A stretch of DNA of 64,000 nucleotides from Desulfobacter sp. (GCA_028768525.1 CP054837.1:5762001-5826000); one strand, 5' to 3'; counted from the first letter of the stretch, positions 25,814-34,847 are shown. Translations and numbers: made by a program. Notes: a model not told the origin generated them from the sequence alone.

Positions 25814-26287
25814 ATGAAACTCCTATTCATAGACGATGAACAGACTTTTTTGAAATACTTGGCCAAGCGACTGGTTTTGGATGGATTTACTGTAAAGACA
25901 ACCTTTTCAGGAGAAGAGGGGGTTGAAGCGGCATCAAAGGAAGACTTTGATGTGGCCGTGGTTGACCTTCAGATGCCCGGCATTGACGGCATTGAGGTTC
26001 AAAAACGTTTAAAAGACCTCCAGCCGACCCTTCCCTGCATTGTGCTCACCGGCCACGGCAGCGTTGAAAACGCCCTTGAAAGCGGCAAGTACAATGCCTT
26101 CAAGTTTTTATCCAAACCCGTTGACATGGACACCCTCATCGAAACCATCAAAGCAGCCTATGCCCACAGGCTCAAGCTGGAAGGCAGGAGCGACGCACCT
26201 GTGGAGAACAGCACGGAACCGAGAAAGAAAGGCACCTTATCAAAGCTCTATGACAAGTTCCGCGGCATTTACGGTGTTGACCGGTAG
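25814..26287 (+). CDS. Response regulator receiver leading the Mrp operon
   Basis: The 157-residue protein starts at MKLLFIDDEQTF. It has a complete receiver (DDE at residues 6-8, phospho-Asp in VVDLQMPGIDG, VLTGHGS, FLSKPVD) and a basic tail of about 35 residues with no recognised output domain. It is the first gene after a good promoter and lies 47 bases before mrpE, so it is probably made together with the antiporter. Whether it acts on transcription or directly on the antiporter cannot be seen. Confidence 0.87.
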   Translation: MKLLFIDDEQTFLKYLAKRLVLDGFTVKTTFSGEEGVEAASKEDFDVAVVDLQMPGIDGIEVQKRLKDLQPTLPCIVLTGHGSVENALESGKYNAFKFLSKPVDMDTLIETIKAAYAHRLKLEGRSDAPVENSTEPRKKGTLSKLYDKFRGIYGVDR

Positions 26288-26334
26288 TATCACTGCACGT
26301 GACAACACGACTCATTTGATCAAGGAGACCTGCA

Positions 26335-26883
26335 TTGACGCAATCCAATCCCGGCCACGGCAGTTCTGCTGCGGCCCCTGAAACCAAACCCTCGTTTTCT
26401 GTTTTTTCATTTTTGATCACCTTTATCCTCATGTTTGCAACATGGGTGGTGTTATCGGGGAATTTTTCCGCGCTGCTGCTCAGCCTGGGGGTGATTTCCA
26501 GCATTCTTGTGGCCTGGTTCTTCCACGACCTGCTCTTCCCAGCCATCACCCTGGGCCATATCAGGATTTTTATTAAGTTCACCGCCTATATTCCCTGGCT
26601 GGTGATTGAAATCATCAAGGCGAATTTCCATTTGCTCTATCTGGTCTTTCATCCCCGGATGGAGGATCTGATTGACCCCCATATTACCAATTTCAAAACC
26701 GATCTGGAATCGGACCTTGCTGTTACCACCCTTGCCAACTCCATCACCCTGACGCCCGGTACCATTACCGTGACCACGGGATCCGACGGAACCTACAGGG
26801 TGCATGCCATTGACAAGCCGTCTGCCGATGCCCTTCCGGGCACCATGCTGGACAAGGTGGCTGATATTTACGGAGAAAAATAA
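26335..26883 (+). CDS. mrpE: Mrp antiporter subunit E
   Basis: The 182-residue protein starts at a TTG behind AAGGAG; no ATG fits. After a hydrophilic N-terminus of about 20 residues come two or three spans (about 22-75), then the soluble MrpE domain with YIPWLVIEIIKANFHLLYLV and the motif LANSITLTPGTITV (about residues 133-146), diagnostic of the family, and VHAID near the end. MrpE helps assemble and stabilise the multi-subunit Na+/H+ antiporter. It overlaps mrpF by one base. Confidence 0.93.
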   Translation: MTQSNPGHGSSAAAPETKPSFSVFSFLITFILMFATWVVLSGNFSALLLSLGVISSILVAWFFHDLLFPAITLGHIRIFIKFTAYIPWLVIEIIKANFHLLYLVFHPRMEDLIDPHITNFKTDLESDLAVTTLANSITLTPGTITVTTGSDGTYRVHAIDKPSADALPGTMLDKVADIYGEK

Positions 26884-27170
26884 TGAATACGTTTTTTCTA
26901 TGCATCGCCCTCGGGCTTTGCCTGCTCATGTTCTTGTCTTTGTACCGCTGCCTCTTCGGTCCCACGGTGTTGGACCGGCTCATCGGGGTGAATGCCATCG
27001 GCAGTAAAACCGTTGTCCTGCTGCTGCTCATCGGTTTTTTGTATGAACGGGTGGATATGTTTGTGGACATTGCACTGGCCTATGCCTTTCTGAACTTTGT
27101 GGCAATCATTGCCGCGTCCAGGTACTTCCATAAAAGAAAAGGCCTCTACGAAGAATCCTTCATGGATTAA
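26883..27170 (+). CDS. mrpF: Mrp antiporter subunit F
   Basis: This 95-residue protein has three spans and the MrpF core GPTVLDRLIGVNAIGSKTVV (residues about 24-43), followed by ERVDMFVDIALAYAFLNFVA, where the Asp is conserved and thought to line the ion path. It overlaps mrpE by a single base (TAATG), so it is translationally coupled. Length is typical of the family. Confidence 0.93.
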   Translation: MNTFFLCIALGLCLLMFLSLYRCLFGPTVLDRLIGVNAIGSKTVVLLLLIGFLYERVDMFVDIALAYAFLNFVAIIAASRYFHKRKGLYEESFMD

Positions 27171-27193
27171 TCCCGGAGAGATAAGGAGTTTTC

Positions 27194-27553
27194 ATGAATA
27201 TACTTGTTATCATATTTTTGCTGTTTGGATTTATGTTTTTCCTGGGCGGCGCCGTGGGCATCATCCGCATGCCTGATTTTTATTCCAGGCTCCATCCGGC
27301 CGGCAAGCTGGATACCCTGGGGATTATGGCCATGGTGGCCGGGCTTGCCCTGTACAACCTCCACCATTTTTCATGGGGCGCAGTTCTGCTGTCCGTCAAA
27401 ATGATGCTCATTGTCTTTTTTGTCTTCATGTCCAGCCCGACCGCCACCCATTCCATCGTGGATGCCGGCATGCGGGCAGGTCTGCGGCCCTGGACCAAAA
27501 AGGGTAAACAGGGGCAGACCAGCAACGGTGAATTGGCCCAAGGAAAGGAATAA
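27194..27553 (+). CDS. mrpG: Mrp antiporter subunit G
   Basis: This 119-residue protein has three spans and the MrpG signature GAVGIIRMPDFYSRLHPAGK (about residues 20-39) with the usual LDTLG after it. A hydrophilic tail of about 25 residues (KKGKQGQTSNG) is longer than in Bacillus MrpG. It starts behind a GGAG site and is followed after two bases by the next subunit. Confidence 0.93.
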   Translation: MNILVIIFLLFGFMFFLGGAVGIIRMPDFYSRLHPAGKLDTLGIMAMVAGLALYNLHHFSWGAVLLSVKMMLIVFFVFMSSPTATHSIVDAGMRAGLRPWTKKGKQGQTSNGELAQGKE

Positions 27554-27555
27554 CC

Positions 27556-27801
27556 ATGTATTGGCCCATTGATTTGATTGTACTGACCTTTGTTATTTTC
27601 TGTGCCATCGCCGCTATTTCCGTCCGGGACCTTCTGGGAACCGCCATTTTATTCGGCGCTTATTCCTTTATGATGTGTCTGCTCTGGGCGGTAATGGGGG
27701 CGGTTGACGTGGCCTTTACCGAAGCATCGGTGGGGGCGGGCGTGAGCACCGTATTTTTTGTTGCAGCGGTATTTAGAACCAGCAGGAGGACAAAAGATTG
27801 A
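27556..27801 (+). CDS. MbhD/DUF4040-like Mrp subunit (MrpA C-terminal fragment)
   Basis: This 81-residue protein has two or three spans and the MbhD pattern: VRDLLGTAILFGAYSFMMCL, then AVDVAFTEASVGAGVSTV, the part that in Bacillus lies near the C-terminus of the giant MrpA. Here MrpA is split, as in hydrogenase-linked Mrp modules. The Glu in FTEA is conserved and belongs to the proton path near the A/C interface. It overlaps the following gene by four bases. Confidence 0.85.
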   Translation: MYWPIDLIVLTFVIFCAIAAISVRDLLGTAILFGAYSFMMCLLWAVMGAVDVAFTEASVGAGVSTVFFVAAVFRTSRRTKD

Positions 27802-28616
27802 GACTATTAGGCTTCATTGTGGTCTGCCTCACCGGCGGGCTTCTGCTATACGGCACCGGCGAACTGCCGAACTGGGGGGATCCCAACTCACCGGCATCCC
27901 TGCATCTTTCCAACCACTACATCGAACATGCGGTGGCAGAAACCGAGGTGCCCAACTTGGTCACTGCGGTTCTGGCTGACTACAGGGGCTTTGACACCAT
28001 GTTCGAGACGGCCGTGGTCTTCTGCGCCGGGCTTGCCTGTTTCCTGCTGCTTCGGGATTTCAGGCCCAAAAAGGAGCAGTATTACCGGCATGTGCCTTCA
28101 GGGGTTGTCCTCCATGTGAAGAATCCGGAAAGGCACGTGGCCGTCGGAAAAGAGTTTGAGGATATGGATAGGGATTGGGTGCCTTCGGATACCATCATCA
28201 AAACCGTGTGCCGGATTCTGATCCCCTTTATTCAGATTTACGCCCTTTACGTTGTGGCCCACGGTGACTTCTCCCCGGGGGGCGGATTCCAGGGCGGTGT
28301 TATTTTCGGTTCCAGCCTGATTCTCCTGGCCATCTCCTATAACCTGAAAACCCTGTTGAAACGGGTGAGCGAGAAATTCCTCGGCATCTTTTCAGCCCTC
28401 GGGGTCCTGGTCTATGTGGGCATCGGTGCCATTGCCATGCTGCTGGGGGGCAATTTCCTGGATTATTCCAAGTACGCCCCCATTTTCGGTGAGCACCATA
28501 TCCGGGCCCTGGGCATGCTGGGGGTTGAGATCGGGGTGGGCATGGCCGTGACTGCGGTAATGGCCATCATTTATATTAACATCGTCTCCGAAGGCAGACA
28601 CGACGAAGGATTGTAA
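27798..28616 (+). CDS. mrpB: MbhE-MrpB fusion subunit
   Basis: The 272-residue protein starts at a TTG behind AGGAGGA. Residues about 1-95 match MbhE (one span at the start, an extracytoplasmic loop containing NHYIEHAVAETEVPNLVTAV, a second span). Residues about 135-265 are MrpB (RILIPFIQIYALYVVAHGDF, SPGGGFQGGVIFGSSL), with four spans. So the C-terminal piece of MrpA and MrpB are joined in one chain. It overlaps the DUF4040 gene by four bases and precedes mrpC by 12. Confidence 0.88.
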   Translation: MRLLGFIVVCLTGGLLLYGTGELPNWGDPNSPASLHLSNHYIEHAVAETEVPNLVTAVLADYRGFDTMFETAVVFCAGLACFLLLRDFRPKKEQYYRHVPSGVVLHVKNPERHVAVGKEFEDMDRDWVPSDTIIKTVCRILIPFIQIYALYVVAHGDFSPGGGFQGGVIFGSSLILLAISYNLKTLLKRVSEKFLGIFSALGVLVYVGIGAIAMLLGGNFLDYSKYAPIFGEHHIRALGMLGVEIGVGMAVTAVMAIIYINIVSEGRHDEGL

Positions 28617-28628
28617 AGGAGGCGCACA

Positions 28629-29030
28629 ATGACTGACTTTCTGGCCCTTATCGCGGCAAAATACAATTACTGGCTTTACATTGTTCTCATGATGATCGGG
28701 CTTTATGCCATGATCGCCAAGAACAATCTGATCAAAAAACTGGTGGGCATGAATATTTTCCAGACGGCGATTATCCTGTTCTATGTGTCCATCGGATTCA
28801 AGCATGACGCCACCATCCCCATTATCCAGGGGGACCACGGCCACGGAGCGGCCCATGCCGCCATCAAGGCAGCAGACTATATCAATCCGCTGCCCCACGT
28901 ACTGATGCTCACGGCCATCGTGGTCTCCGTGGCCACCTTTGGTGTGGCCATGGCCCTGTGTGTTAAGATTTACCAGCGGTACCAGACCCTGGAAGAAGAT
29001 GAACTCAGAATGCGCTTATCGGAAAAGTAA
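28629..29030 (+). CDS. mrpC: Mrp antiporter subunit C (NuoK-like)
   Basis: The 133-residue protein has three spans and is homologous to NuoK. It has IVLMMIGLYAMIAKNNLIKK (residues about 17-36), GMNIFQTAIILFYVS, an insert with HGHGAAHA, and INPLPHVLMLTAIVVSVATF, where LTAIV is the conserved TM3 motif. The first-helix Glu typical of NuoK is not obvious. MrpC links the D- and A-type subunits. It ends three bases before the next antiporter subunit. Confidence 0.93.
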   Translation: MTDFLALIAAKYNYWLYIVLMMIGLYAMIAKNNLIKKLVGMNIFQTAIILFYVSIGFKHDATIPIIQGDHGHGAAHAAIKAADYINPLPHVLMLTAIVVSVATFGVAMALCVKIYQRYQTLEEDELRMRLSEK

Positions 29031-29033
29031 ATC

Positions 29034-30515
29034 ATGAATAATTATCCAGCAATCGTTGTCATCGCTCCGCTGCTTGGGGCCTTTTTCGCGGGGATCACCG
29101 CATGGGTGGAAGACCGGTTTACCTACCCCATTGCCCTCATGGCTCTGGGCATTGCCTGCTGTGCGGCCATCGGGGACCTGTGCATCGTACTCACCTCCGG
29201 CCCCATCCAGTACAAAATGGCCGGCTGGGCACCGCCCATGGGGATTGAGTACCGCATCGACGCACTCAACGCCATGGTCCTGGTCCTGGTTACCGGCATC
29301 GCCTTTTTAAACCTGGTGGCAAGCTATCAAAATGTACGCCAGGAAACTTCGGACCGGACCGGTGCCTTTTATGTGATGTATCTGCTCTTTGTGGTGGGGC
29401 TTACCGGCGTGGTCTCCACCGGCGACCTGTTTAACCTTTATGTGCTCATTGAGATCACCTCATTGAGTTCCTATACCATGATCGCCCTGGGAGACAAGGA
29501 CCGGGGGGCGTTGGCCTCCCTGAACTATATCTTCATCGGGGTCATCGGCGCCTCCTTCTACCTGCTCGGGGTGGGCTATATCTATATTAAGACCGGTTCC
29601 CTGAACATGGCCGATGTGGCATCCATGATGCCGGCCATGGCCGAGTCCTCCACCATGCTGGCGGCATTCATCCTCTGCATCCTGGGTGTATTTATCAAAA
29701 TGGCCCTGTTTCCGGTCCATGTCTGGCTGCCCAATGCGTACTCTTACGCCCCCGTGGGCTTTGCCCGCATTGTGGCCCCATTGATGACCAAGGTGATGGT
29801 CTATGCCATGGTAAGACTGATGATCACGGTGTTCGGCTTTGATTATATCTTCAATACCCTGAGCCTGGCCGAAGGCGTGGTATGGATGGGCACCATCGCC
29901 GTCCTGGCCGGCGGCATCATGGCGCTGTCCCAGAAAAACCTCAAGAAAATGCTCACCTACATCATTGTCTGTGAAATCGGATACATGGTGGGGGGCGCCT
30001 GGCTGGGGAACACCCTGGGAATGACCGGCGCCATCCTGCATATTCTCAATGATGCCCTGATGACCTTTGCCCTTTTCCTGGCCGTGGGCAATATGGTGTA
30101 CAAGCTGGACCGGGTGGACATATCGGACCTCCAGGGGCTGTTCGCCAAGATGCCCTGGACCATGGGCGGGTTTGTCCTGGCCGCCTTCAGCATCGTGGGG
30201 GTTCCCCCCACCTGCGGGTTCTTTTCAAAATGGTACCTGATTCTGGGTGCCTTTGAAGCCGGAGCATACCACTTTGCAGCGGCCCTGCTGATCTCATCAT
30301 TGATCTGTGCCGTGCTTTTCTTCAAGGTTTTTGAAGTCTGTTTTTTCGAGCCCATGTCAGAGGGCCACGGTGATCACGGCCATGCCGCCGTTGCCATGGA
30401 AGAGGCGCCGGTGTCCTCACTGGCCGTTCTGGGGATTGTCTGTGTCTCCCTGGTGGTGGTCGGACTTTACTCCGGCACCATTGTGGATACGGTGATCACC
30501 CCCCTGCTCAACTAG
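29034..30515 (+). CDS. mrpD: Mrp antiporter subunit D, first copy
   Basis: The 493-residue, 14-span protein belongs to the NuoL/M/N antiporter family. Key ion-path residues are present: Glu in YVLIEITSLSSY (TM5), Lys in GVFIKMALFPVHVWLPNAY (TM7), Lys in LMTKVMVYAMVRL (TM8) and Lys in LSQKNLKKML. It catalyses Na+/H+ exchange with its partners. It lies between mrpC and a second, different antiporter subunit. Confidence 0.93.
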   Translation: MNNYPAIVVIAPLLGAFFAGITAWVEDRFTYPIALMALGIACCAAIGDLCIVLTSGPIQYKMAGWAPPMGIEYRIDALNAMVLVLVTGIAFLNLVASYQNVRQETSDRTGAFYVMYLLFVVGLTGVVSTGDLFNLYVLIEITSLSSYTMIALGDKDRGALASLNYIFIGVIGASFYLLGVGYIYIKTGSLNMADVASMMPAMAESSTMLAAFILCILGVFIKMALFPVHVWLPNAYSYAPVGFARIVAPLMTKVMVYAMVRLMITVFGFDYIFNTLSLAEGVVWMGTIAVLAGGIMALSQKNLKKMLTYIIVCEIGYMVGGAWLGNTLGMTGAILHILNDALMTFALFLAVGNMVYKLDRVDISDLQGLFAKMPWTMGGFVLAAFSIVGVPPTCGFFSKWYLILGAFEAGAYHFAAALLISSLICAVLFFKVFEVCFFEPMSEGHGDHGHAAVAMEEAPVSSLAVLGIVCVSLVVVGLYSGTIVDTVITPLLN

Positions 30516-30556
30516 AATAATGAATGAATATAAATTGATAAAAGGCTAAGGAATAC

Positions 30557-32038
30557 ATGGAACTAATAACGTCGTTTAAACCTCTTCTGGCTGTGCTGGT
30601 CTCTCTGCTGGTGATTCCGGTTCTGGTCTCCTCATCGGAAAAGCCCAATGTCCGGGAGGCCTGGACTTTTGTTGCCGGCGCCATCAAGTTTTTGATTGTG
30701 GTCTCTATGCTGCCGGCGATCCTCAAAGGGAACCAGGTGGTACTGACCCTGTTTAAGATTGCTCCGGGGGCGGATATTGCTTTCAGGGTGGACGCCCTGG
30801 GCATGCTTTTCGCTCTGGTGGCCTCTTCCCTGTATCTGATTACCTCCATGTACTCCATCGGGTATATGCGGGGCCTGAACGAACACGGGCAGACCCGGTT
30901 TGTCTCTTTTTTCGCTTTGGCCATTTCAGCCACCATCGGGGCGGCATTTTCCGCCAACCTGCTGACCCTCTATCTCTTTTATGAGATTCTGTCGCTTGCC
31001 ACTTATCCTCTGGTTGCCCATCATCAGGATGCCAAATCAAGGATTTCAGGGCGCAGGTACCTGACCTTTATCCTGGGCACTTCCATCGGCCTGGTCCTGC
31101 CGGCCATGATTTACTGCTACCATGTCACCGGCACCCTGGAATTTACCGCCTCAGGCATTTTCACCAATGAAATGCCCCGGCCCCAGGCCATGGTCCTGCT
31201 GCTCATGTTTGTCTTCGGCTTTGCCAAGGCCGGCATCATGCCCTTCCACTCCTGGCTGCCCGCAGCCATGGTGGCGCCCACCCCGGTTTCGGCCCTTCTC
31301 CATGCCGTGGCCGTTGTAAAGGTGGGGGTTTTCTCCATTATCAGGGTGCTTACCGGTATTTTCGGGCTTGAACTGCTCAACTGGATGGAGTTCGGTACCC
31401 TGGTGGCCTGCATTGCCTCGGTGACCATCCTGGTCTCATCGGCAATCGCCCTGTCCCAGGATGAATTCAAGCGGCGGCTGGCCTATTCCACCATCGGGCA
31501 GCTTTCATACATCGTTCTGGGCGCGGCCCTGCTTTCCCCCAAGGGGGTTACCGGCGGCATGCTTCACATCGCCATGCACGCCTTCGGAAAGATCACCCTC
31601 TTCTTTGTTGCCGGCGCCGTCTTTGTCGCCACCGGCAAAAAATACATCTCCCAGATGGTGGGCATCGGTTACCGCATGCCGGTGACCATGAGCGCTTTTC
31701 TCATCGGCGCGATGTCTATTATCGGGCTGCCCCCCACCGGCGGGTTTATTTCAAAGTGGTATCTTGTGCTGGGCACCCTTGAAGGGGACCAGATGGTCAT
31801 GCTCTTTGTGCTGCTGACCTCATCCCTGCTTAATGCTGCCTATTTTATGCCCATCTTTTACAAGGCCTTTTTCTGCACCCCGGAGGAGGCCATGTTTGAA
31901 CGGAAGGTCGAGGAAGCACCCATGATGTGTGTGGTCCCCCTGGTGATCACCGCATTGATTTCCTTTGTTCTCTTTTTTGCGCCCCAGCCCTTCCTGGACC
32001 TGGCATCCCTTGCCGTTAAAGGATTTATCGGAGGTTAA
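30557..32038 (+). CDS. Mrp antiporter subunit D, second copy
   Basis: This 493-residue protein belongs to the same NuoN/MrpD family but is clearly divergent from its upstream neighbour. TM5 has LYEILSLATYPLV (Glu) and TM7 has FAKAGIMPFHSWLPAAM (Lys). TM8 has LLHAVAVVKVGVFSIIRV, where both the His and the Lys of NuoL/NuoM type are present. Two or three different D-type subunits in one operon are characteristic of Mrp complexes of the E-F-G-B-B-C-D-D kind. It ends five bases before a tiny membrane-protein gene. Confidence 0.92.
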   Translation: MELITSFKPLLAVLVSLLVIPVLVSSSEKPNVREAWTFVAGAIKFLIVVSMLPAILKGNQVVLTLFKIAPGADIAFRVDALGMLFALVASSLYLITSMYSIGYMRGLNEHGQTRFVSFFALAISATIGAAFSANLLTLYLFYEILSLATYPLVAHHQDAKSRISGRRYLTFILGTSIGLVLPAMIYCYHVTGTLEFTASGIFTNEMPRPQAMVLLLMFVFGFAKAGIMPFHSWLPAAMVAPTPVSALLHAVAVVKVGVFSIIRVLTGIFGLELLNWMEFGTLVACIASVTILVSSAIALSQDEFKRRLAYSTIGQLSYIVLGAALLSPKGVTGGMLHIAMHAFGKITLFFVAGAVFVATGKKYISQMVGIGYRMPVTMSAFLIGAMSIIGLPPTGGFISKWYLVLGTLEGDQMVMLFVLLTSSLLNAAYFMPIFYKAFFCTPEEAMFERKVEEAPMMCVVPLVITALISFVLFFAPQPFLDLASLAVKGFIGG

Positions 32039-32043
32039 CCGCT

Positions 32044-32181
32044 GTGAAAACAGATCACAAACACAAAGAACTCATGGAGCTGAAACACGATGCAGTGCCC
32101 GGATACCGGCCGGTTTTTCTGGTGGTATTCGCCCTGGCATGCGTCTATATGGGCTATATTCTGTCTCAACCCTGTTTCTGA
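32044..32181 (+). CDS. 45-residue membrane miniprotein, cassette copy 1
   Basis: A GTG start lies nine bases after GGAGG and gives a 45-residue protein: a charged N-terminus, the motif VPGYRPVF at residues 18-25, and one hydrophobic span at about 24-41. The same architecture and the same length recur at 40111-40248 (VPGYRTVF), again just upstream of the 81/101-residue protein and the large antiporter subunit. Conservation of length, motif and position between the two copies is strong evidence that this is a true gene. It may be a small structural subunit of the antiporter. No family name is known to me. Confidence 0.78.
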   Translation: MKTDHKHKELMELKHDAVPGYRPVFLVVFALACVYMGYILSQPCF

Positions 32182-32214
32182 GGACTAATCTGAACTTTTA
32201 GGTAGATACCGACC

Positions 32215-32520
32215 ATGGATAATCATACAAAAAACGGGGAAACCCCCGCTGAAAAACAACATATCTTCGACAACCCGGACAATGTGAAAAAACTGCTGCG
32301 CATTTTTTTCTCCTCCGTGGTTGCATTGCTCTTCATTGACATTGTTTATATTCTGCTCTCTGAAAACCATGTCATCCACCGCCATGTGGAATATGAATGG
32401 GAAAAATACTGGAGCTTCTACTCTATTTACGGGTTTGTGGCCTGCGTGCTGCTGGTGCTGGTGTCCAAGTACATACTGCGTCCCCTGGTGAAGCGGAAGG
32501 AGAACTATTATGACAATTAG
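32215..32520 (+). CDS. Small two-span membrane protein of the antiporter cassette, copy 1
   Basis: This 101-residue protein has spans at about residues 30-48 and 68-88 and a C-terminal KRKENYYDN tail. The second copy (39834-40079) shares FDNPDNVKKL versus FDKPENVRRL, FYSIYGFVACV versus FYAVYGFISYV, and the tail KRKENYYDN versus MRKEDYYDN. The last 11 bases overlap the start of the antiporter gene, so the two are coupled. I do not recognise a named family; its constant pairing with the large subunit suggests it is a subunit of the complex. Confidence 0.82.
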   Translation: MDNHTKNGETPAEKQHIFDNPDNVKKLLRIFFSSVVALLFIDIVYILLSENHVIHRHVEYEWEKYWSFYSIYGFVACVLLVLVSKYILRPLVKRKENYYDN

Positions 32521-34300
32521 CCACATGCCCGCCCTGATTTTCATGCTGGGCGGACTGCTGATTCCCCTTTTCAGGGGGAAGGCAAAATCAATTTACATGA
32601 TGCTCATCCCTGTGGTCGGGTTTATCAACCTGCTGAATCTGCCCATGGGTGAACACCTGGCCTGGACCATGGGGGATTTCAACCTGGTGCTCCTGAACAT
32701 CGACCGGCTGAATCTGGTCTTCGGGTACATCTTCCACATCATTGCATTCATCACCACCATTTATATCCTGAACTTCAAGGATAACGTGGAGTTTGTGGCC
32801 GGCTTCTTTTACGCGGGGGCCGCCCTGGGTACCATATTTGCCGGGGATCTGTTCACCTTCTTTGTGTTCTGGGAATCCCTTACTGTGGGCTCTGTCATGC
32901 TGATCTGGAGCCGGAAGACCAAGGCGGCCCAGGCGGCCGGTTTCCGCTACCTGATGGTCCATGCCTTCGGCGGGCTGGTGCTGCTGGCCGGCATCGTGAT
33001 CCATTATTCCCAGACCGGTTCCCTGGAAATGGCCCACTTTACCCTCAACGGCCTGGCCTCCTACCTGATGTTTTTCGGCATCGGTATTAACTGTGCCTGG
33101 CCCCTGGTCCACCCCTGGCTCACCGACGCCTATCCCGAAGCCACCATCGGCGGCACGGTGTTTCTTTCCGCATTTACCACAAAGACGGCGGTTTACGCCC
33201 TGGCCCGCCTCTATCCCGGCACCGAACTGCTGATCTGGATCGGCGTGGGCATGGCAGCCTTTCCCATTTTCTACGCGGTAATTGAAAATGACCTGAGACG
33301 GGTACTGGCCTATAGTCTGATCAACCAGGTCGGGTTCATGGTCGTGGGTATCGGCGTGGGCACGGAACTGGCCATCAACGGCGCCGTGGCCCATGCATTC
33401 AACGATATCCTTTTTAAGGGCCTGCTGTTCATGTCCATGGGAGCGGTGATGTACCGGACGGGCAAAATCAACGCCACCGACCTGGGCGGCCTGTATAAAA
33501 GCATGCCCTGGACCTGCGCCTTCTGCATTGTCGGTGCCGCGTCCATCTCGGCCTTCCCGCTGTTTTCAGGCTTTGTATCCAAATCCATGGTCATGTCCGC
33601 TGTGGCTGAAAATTCCCATCTGCCCGGACAGGGGGCATTGGTGGCCGTATGGCTGGTGCTGCTCTTTGCGGCTGCCGGCGTGTTTCACCATGCCGGGATC
33701 AAGATTCCCTTCTTTGCCTTTTTCGGCCATGACTCTGGCATCAGGGTCAAGGAAGCGCCCAAAAATATGCTCATTGCCATGGGCATGGCTGCCTTTTTGT
33801 GCATCTTCATCGGGACCTTTCCCAAGTTCCTCTACCGGGTGCTCCCCTTTGCCACGGATTACCAGCCCTATACCATCTCCCACGTGCTGACCCAGACCGA
33901 ACTGCTCTTTTTCTCAGCCCTGGCATTTGCCCTGCTGCTGCTGGGCGGGATTTACCCTGCGGAACAGCGGGCCGTCAACCTGGATGCCGACTGGGTATAC
34001 CGCAAAGGCGGCCGGGGCGTTTACGCCCTGCTGGCCAACACCCTGAATCCCATGAATGCCAAAAGCGAGTCGGTTTTCCAGCGGGTGATCGCATGGGCCA
34101 CCCGGTTCTTTAAGGATGCCGGTGCCCGGATTGCCCTTTTTCTCTCCGTGAATGTCTGGCTGATGTCGGGGATGAAGAGAAAACGGCTAGAGCTTAAAAA
34201 GAACCGCCTGTACAACGATGTGCTGCAGGAAACCCTGCCCATCGGCATGGGGGCGGCAATCGCAGTTTCATTTATTATCCTGGTGTTTATTTTAACCTAG
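32510..34300 (+). CDS. NuoL/MrpA-like antiporter subunit, cassette copy 1
   Basis: The 596-residue protein belongs to the proton-translocating antiporter family. TM5 has FFVFWESLTVGSV with the conserved Glu. The TM7 motif reads GINCAWPLVHPWLTDAY, where the Lys of other subunits is replaced by Asn. TM8 keeps a Lys (FTTKTAVYALAR). The C-terminus is extended by about 100 residues beyond MrpD, with LDADWVYRKGG and a final LPIGMGAAIAVSF span. It is about as long as NuoL without its lateral helix. The second copy at 38072-39844 has the same features. Together with the Mrp genes before it, it probably supplies the NuoL/MrpA role of the complex. Confidence 0.9.
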   Translation: MTISHMPALIFMLGGLLIPLFRGKAKSIYMMLIPVVGFINLLNLPMGEHLAWTMGDFNLVLLNIDRLNLVFGYIFHIIAFITTIYILNFKDNVEFVAGFFYAGAALGTIFAGDLFTFFVFWESLTVGSVMLIWSRKTKAAQAAGFRYLMVHAFGGLVLLAGIVIHYSQTGSLEMAHFTLNGLASYLMFFGIGINCAWPLVHPWLTDAYPEATIGGTVFLSAFTTKTAVYALARLYPGTELLIWIGVGMAAFPIFYAVIENDLRRVLAYSLINQVGFMVVGIGVGTELAINGAVAHAFNDILFKGLLFMSMGAVMYRTGKINATDLGGLYKSMPWTCAFCIVGAASISAFPLFSGFVSKSMVMSAVAENSHLPGQGALVAVWLVLLFAAAGVFHHAGIKIPFFAFFGHDSGIRVKEAPKNMLIAMGMAAFLCIFIGTFPKFLYRVLPFATDYQPYTISHVLTQTELLFFSALAFALLLLGGIYPAEQRAVNLDADWVYRKGGRGVYALLANTLNPMNAKSESVFQRVIAWATRFFKDAGARIALFLSVNVWLMSGMKRKRLELKKNRLYNDVLQETLPIGMGAAIAVSFIILVFILT

Positions 34301-34314
34301 AGGAAAAAAGCAAG

Positions 34315-34821
34315 ATGGTAAAAATAGAAGATCTGAAACGGATTAACATGCTCAGCAGGGTGCCCGACCACCTGCTTGAGATCATCAGCCAGGAGGCCCA
34401 GCTCAATATTTACGGCACCCATACCCGGTTGTTTTCGGTGGGGGAGGATATCCATACCTTTTATATGATGATCATGGGGCAGGTGGCCTTGAAAGTGGCC
34501 CTAAACGATGATATCGACGTGGTGCTGGACAACCTGCAGTCCGGCCGCTCCTTCGGTTCCTCAGCCCTTATGGAGGGCGCAGTGGCCTCCTATACAGCGG
34601 AATGCCAGGAACCCTGCGAAGTGATCACCCTCTACGGCCCGGACCTCCGGGAGCGGTTCAAGACCAACCCTGAACTGGCCTACCATTTTATGACCGGGGT
34701 GGCCGGCCAGTACAAGCGGACCATGGACAAGCGGGCCAGGATGATTATGAAAACCCTGGAAGAGCGGCCCGACCTTAGACAGGGCATCGATGATATTAAC
34801 CAGCTGACGCCGACATATTAA
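34315..34821 (+). CDS. Cyclic-nucleotide-binding-like protein, first of a tandem pair
   Basis: The 168-residue soluble protein has a cNMP-binding beta-roll at about residues 10-130. The phosphate-binding cassette is worn: it reads GSSALMEGAVASYTAEC instead of GE.ALL....RxA, so the Arg that holds the cyclic phosphate is missing. There is no HTH. It follows the antiporter subunit by 14 bases and is likely co-transcribed, perhaps as a regulator that has lost or changed its ligand. The next gene is a paralogue (MVKIEDLKRIN versus MVEIADLKKIN). Confidence 0.82.
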   Translation: MVKIEDLKRINMLSRVPDHLLEIISQEAQLNIYGTHTRLFSVGEDIHTFYMMIMGQVALKVALNDDIDVVLDNLQSGRSFGSSALMEGAVASYTAECQEPCEVITLYGPDLRERFKTNPELAYHFMTGVAGQYKRTMDKRARMIMKTLEERPDLRQGIDDINQLTPTY

Positions 34822-34847
34822 TTCATTTTACGGACAAGGGTATAACA

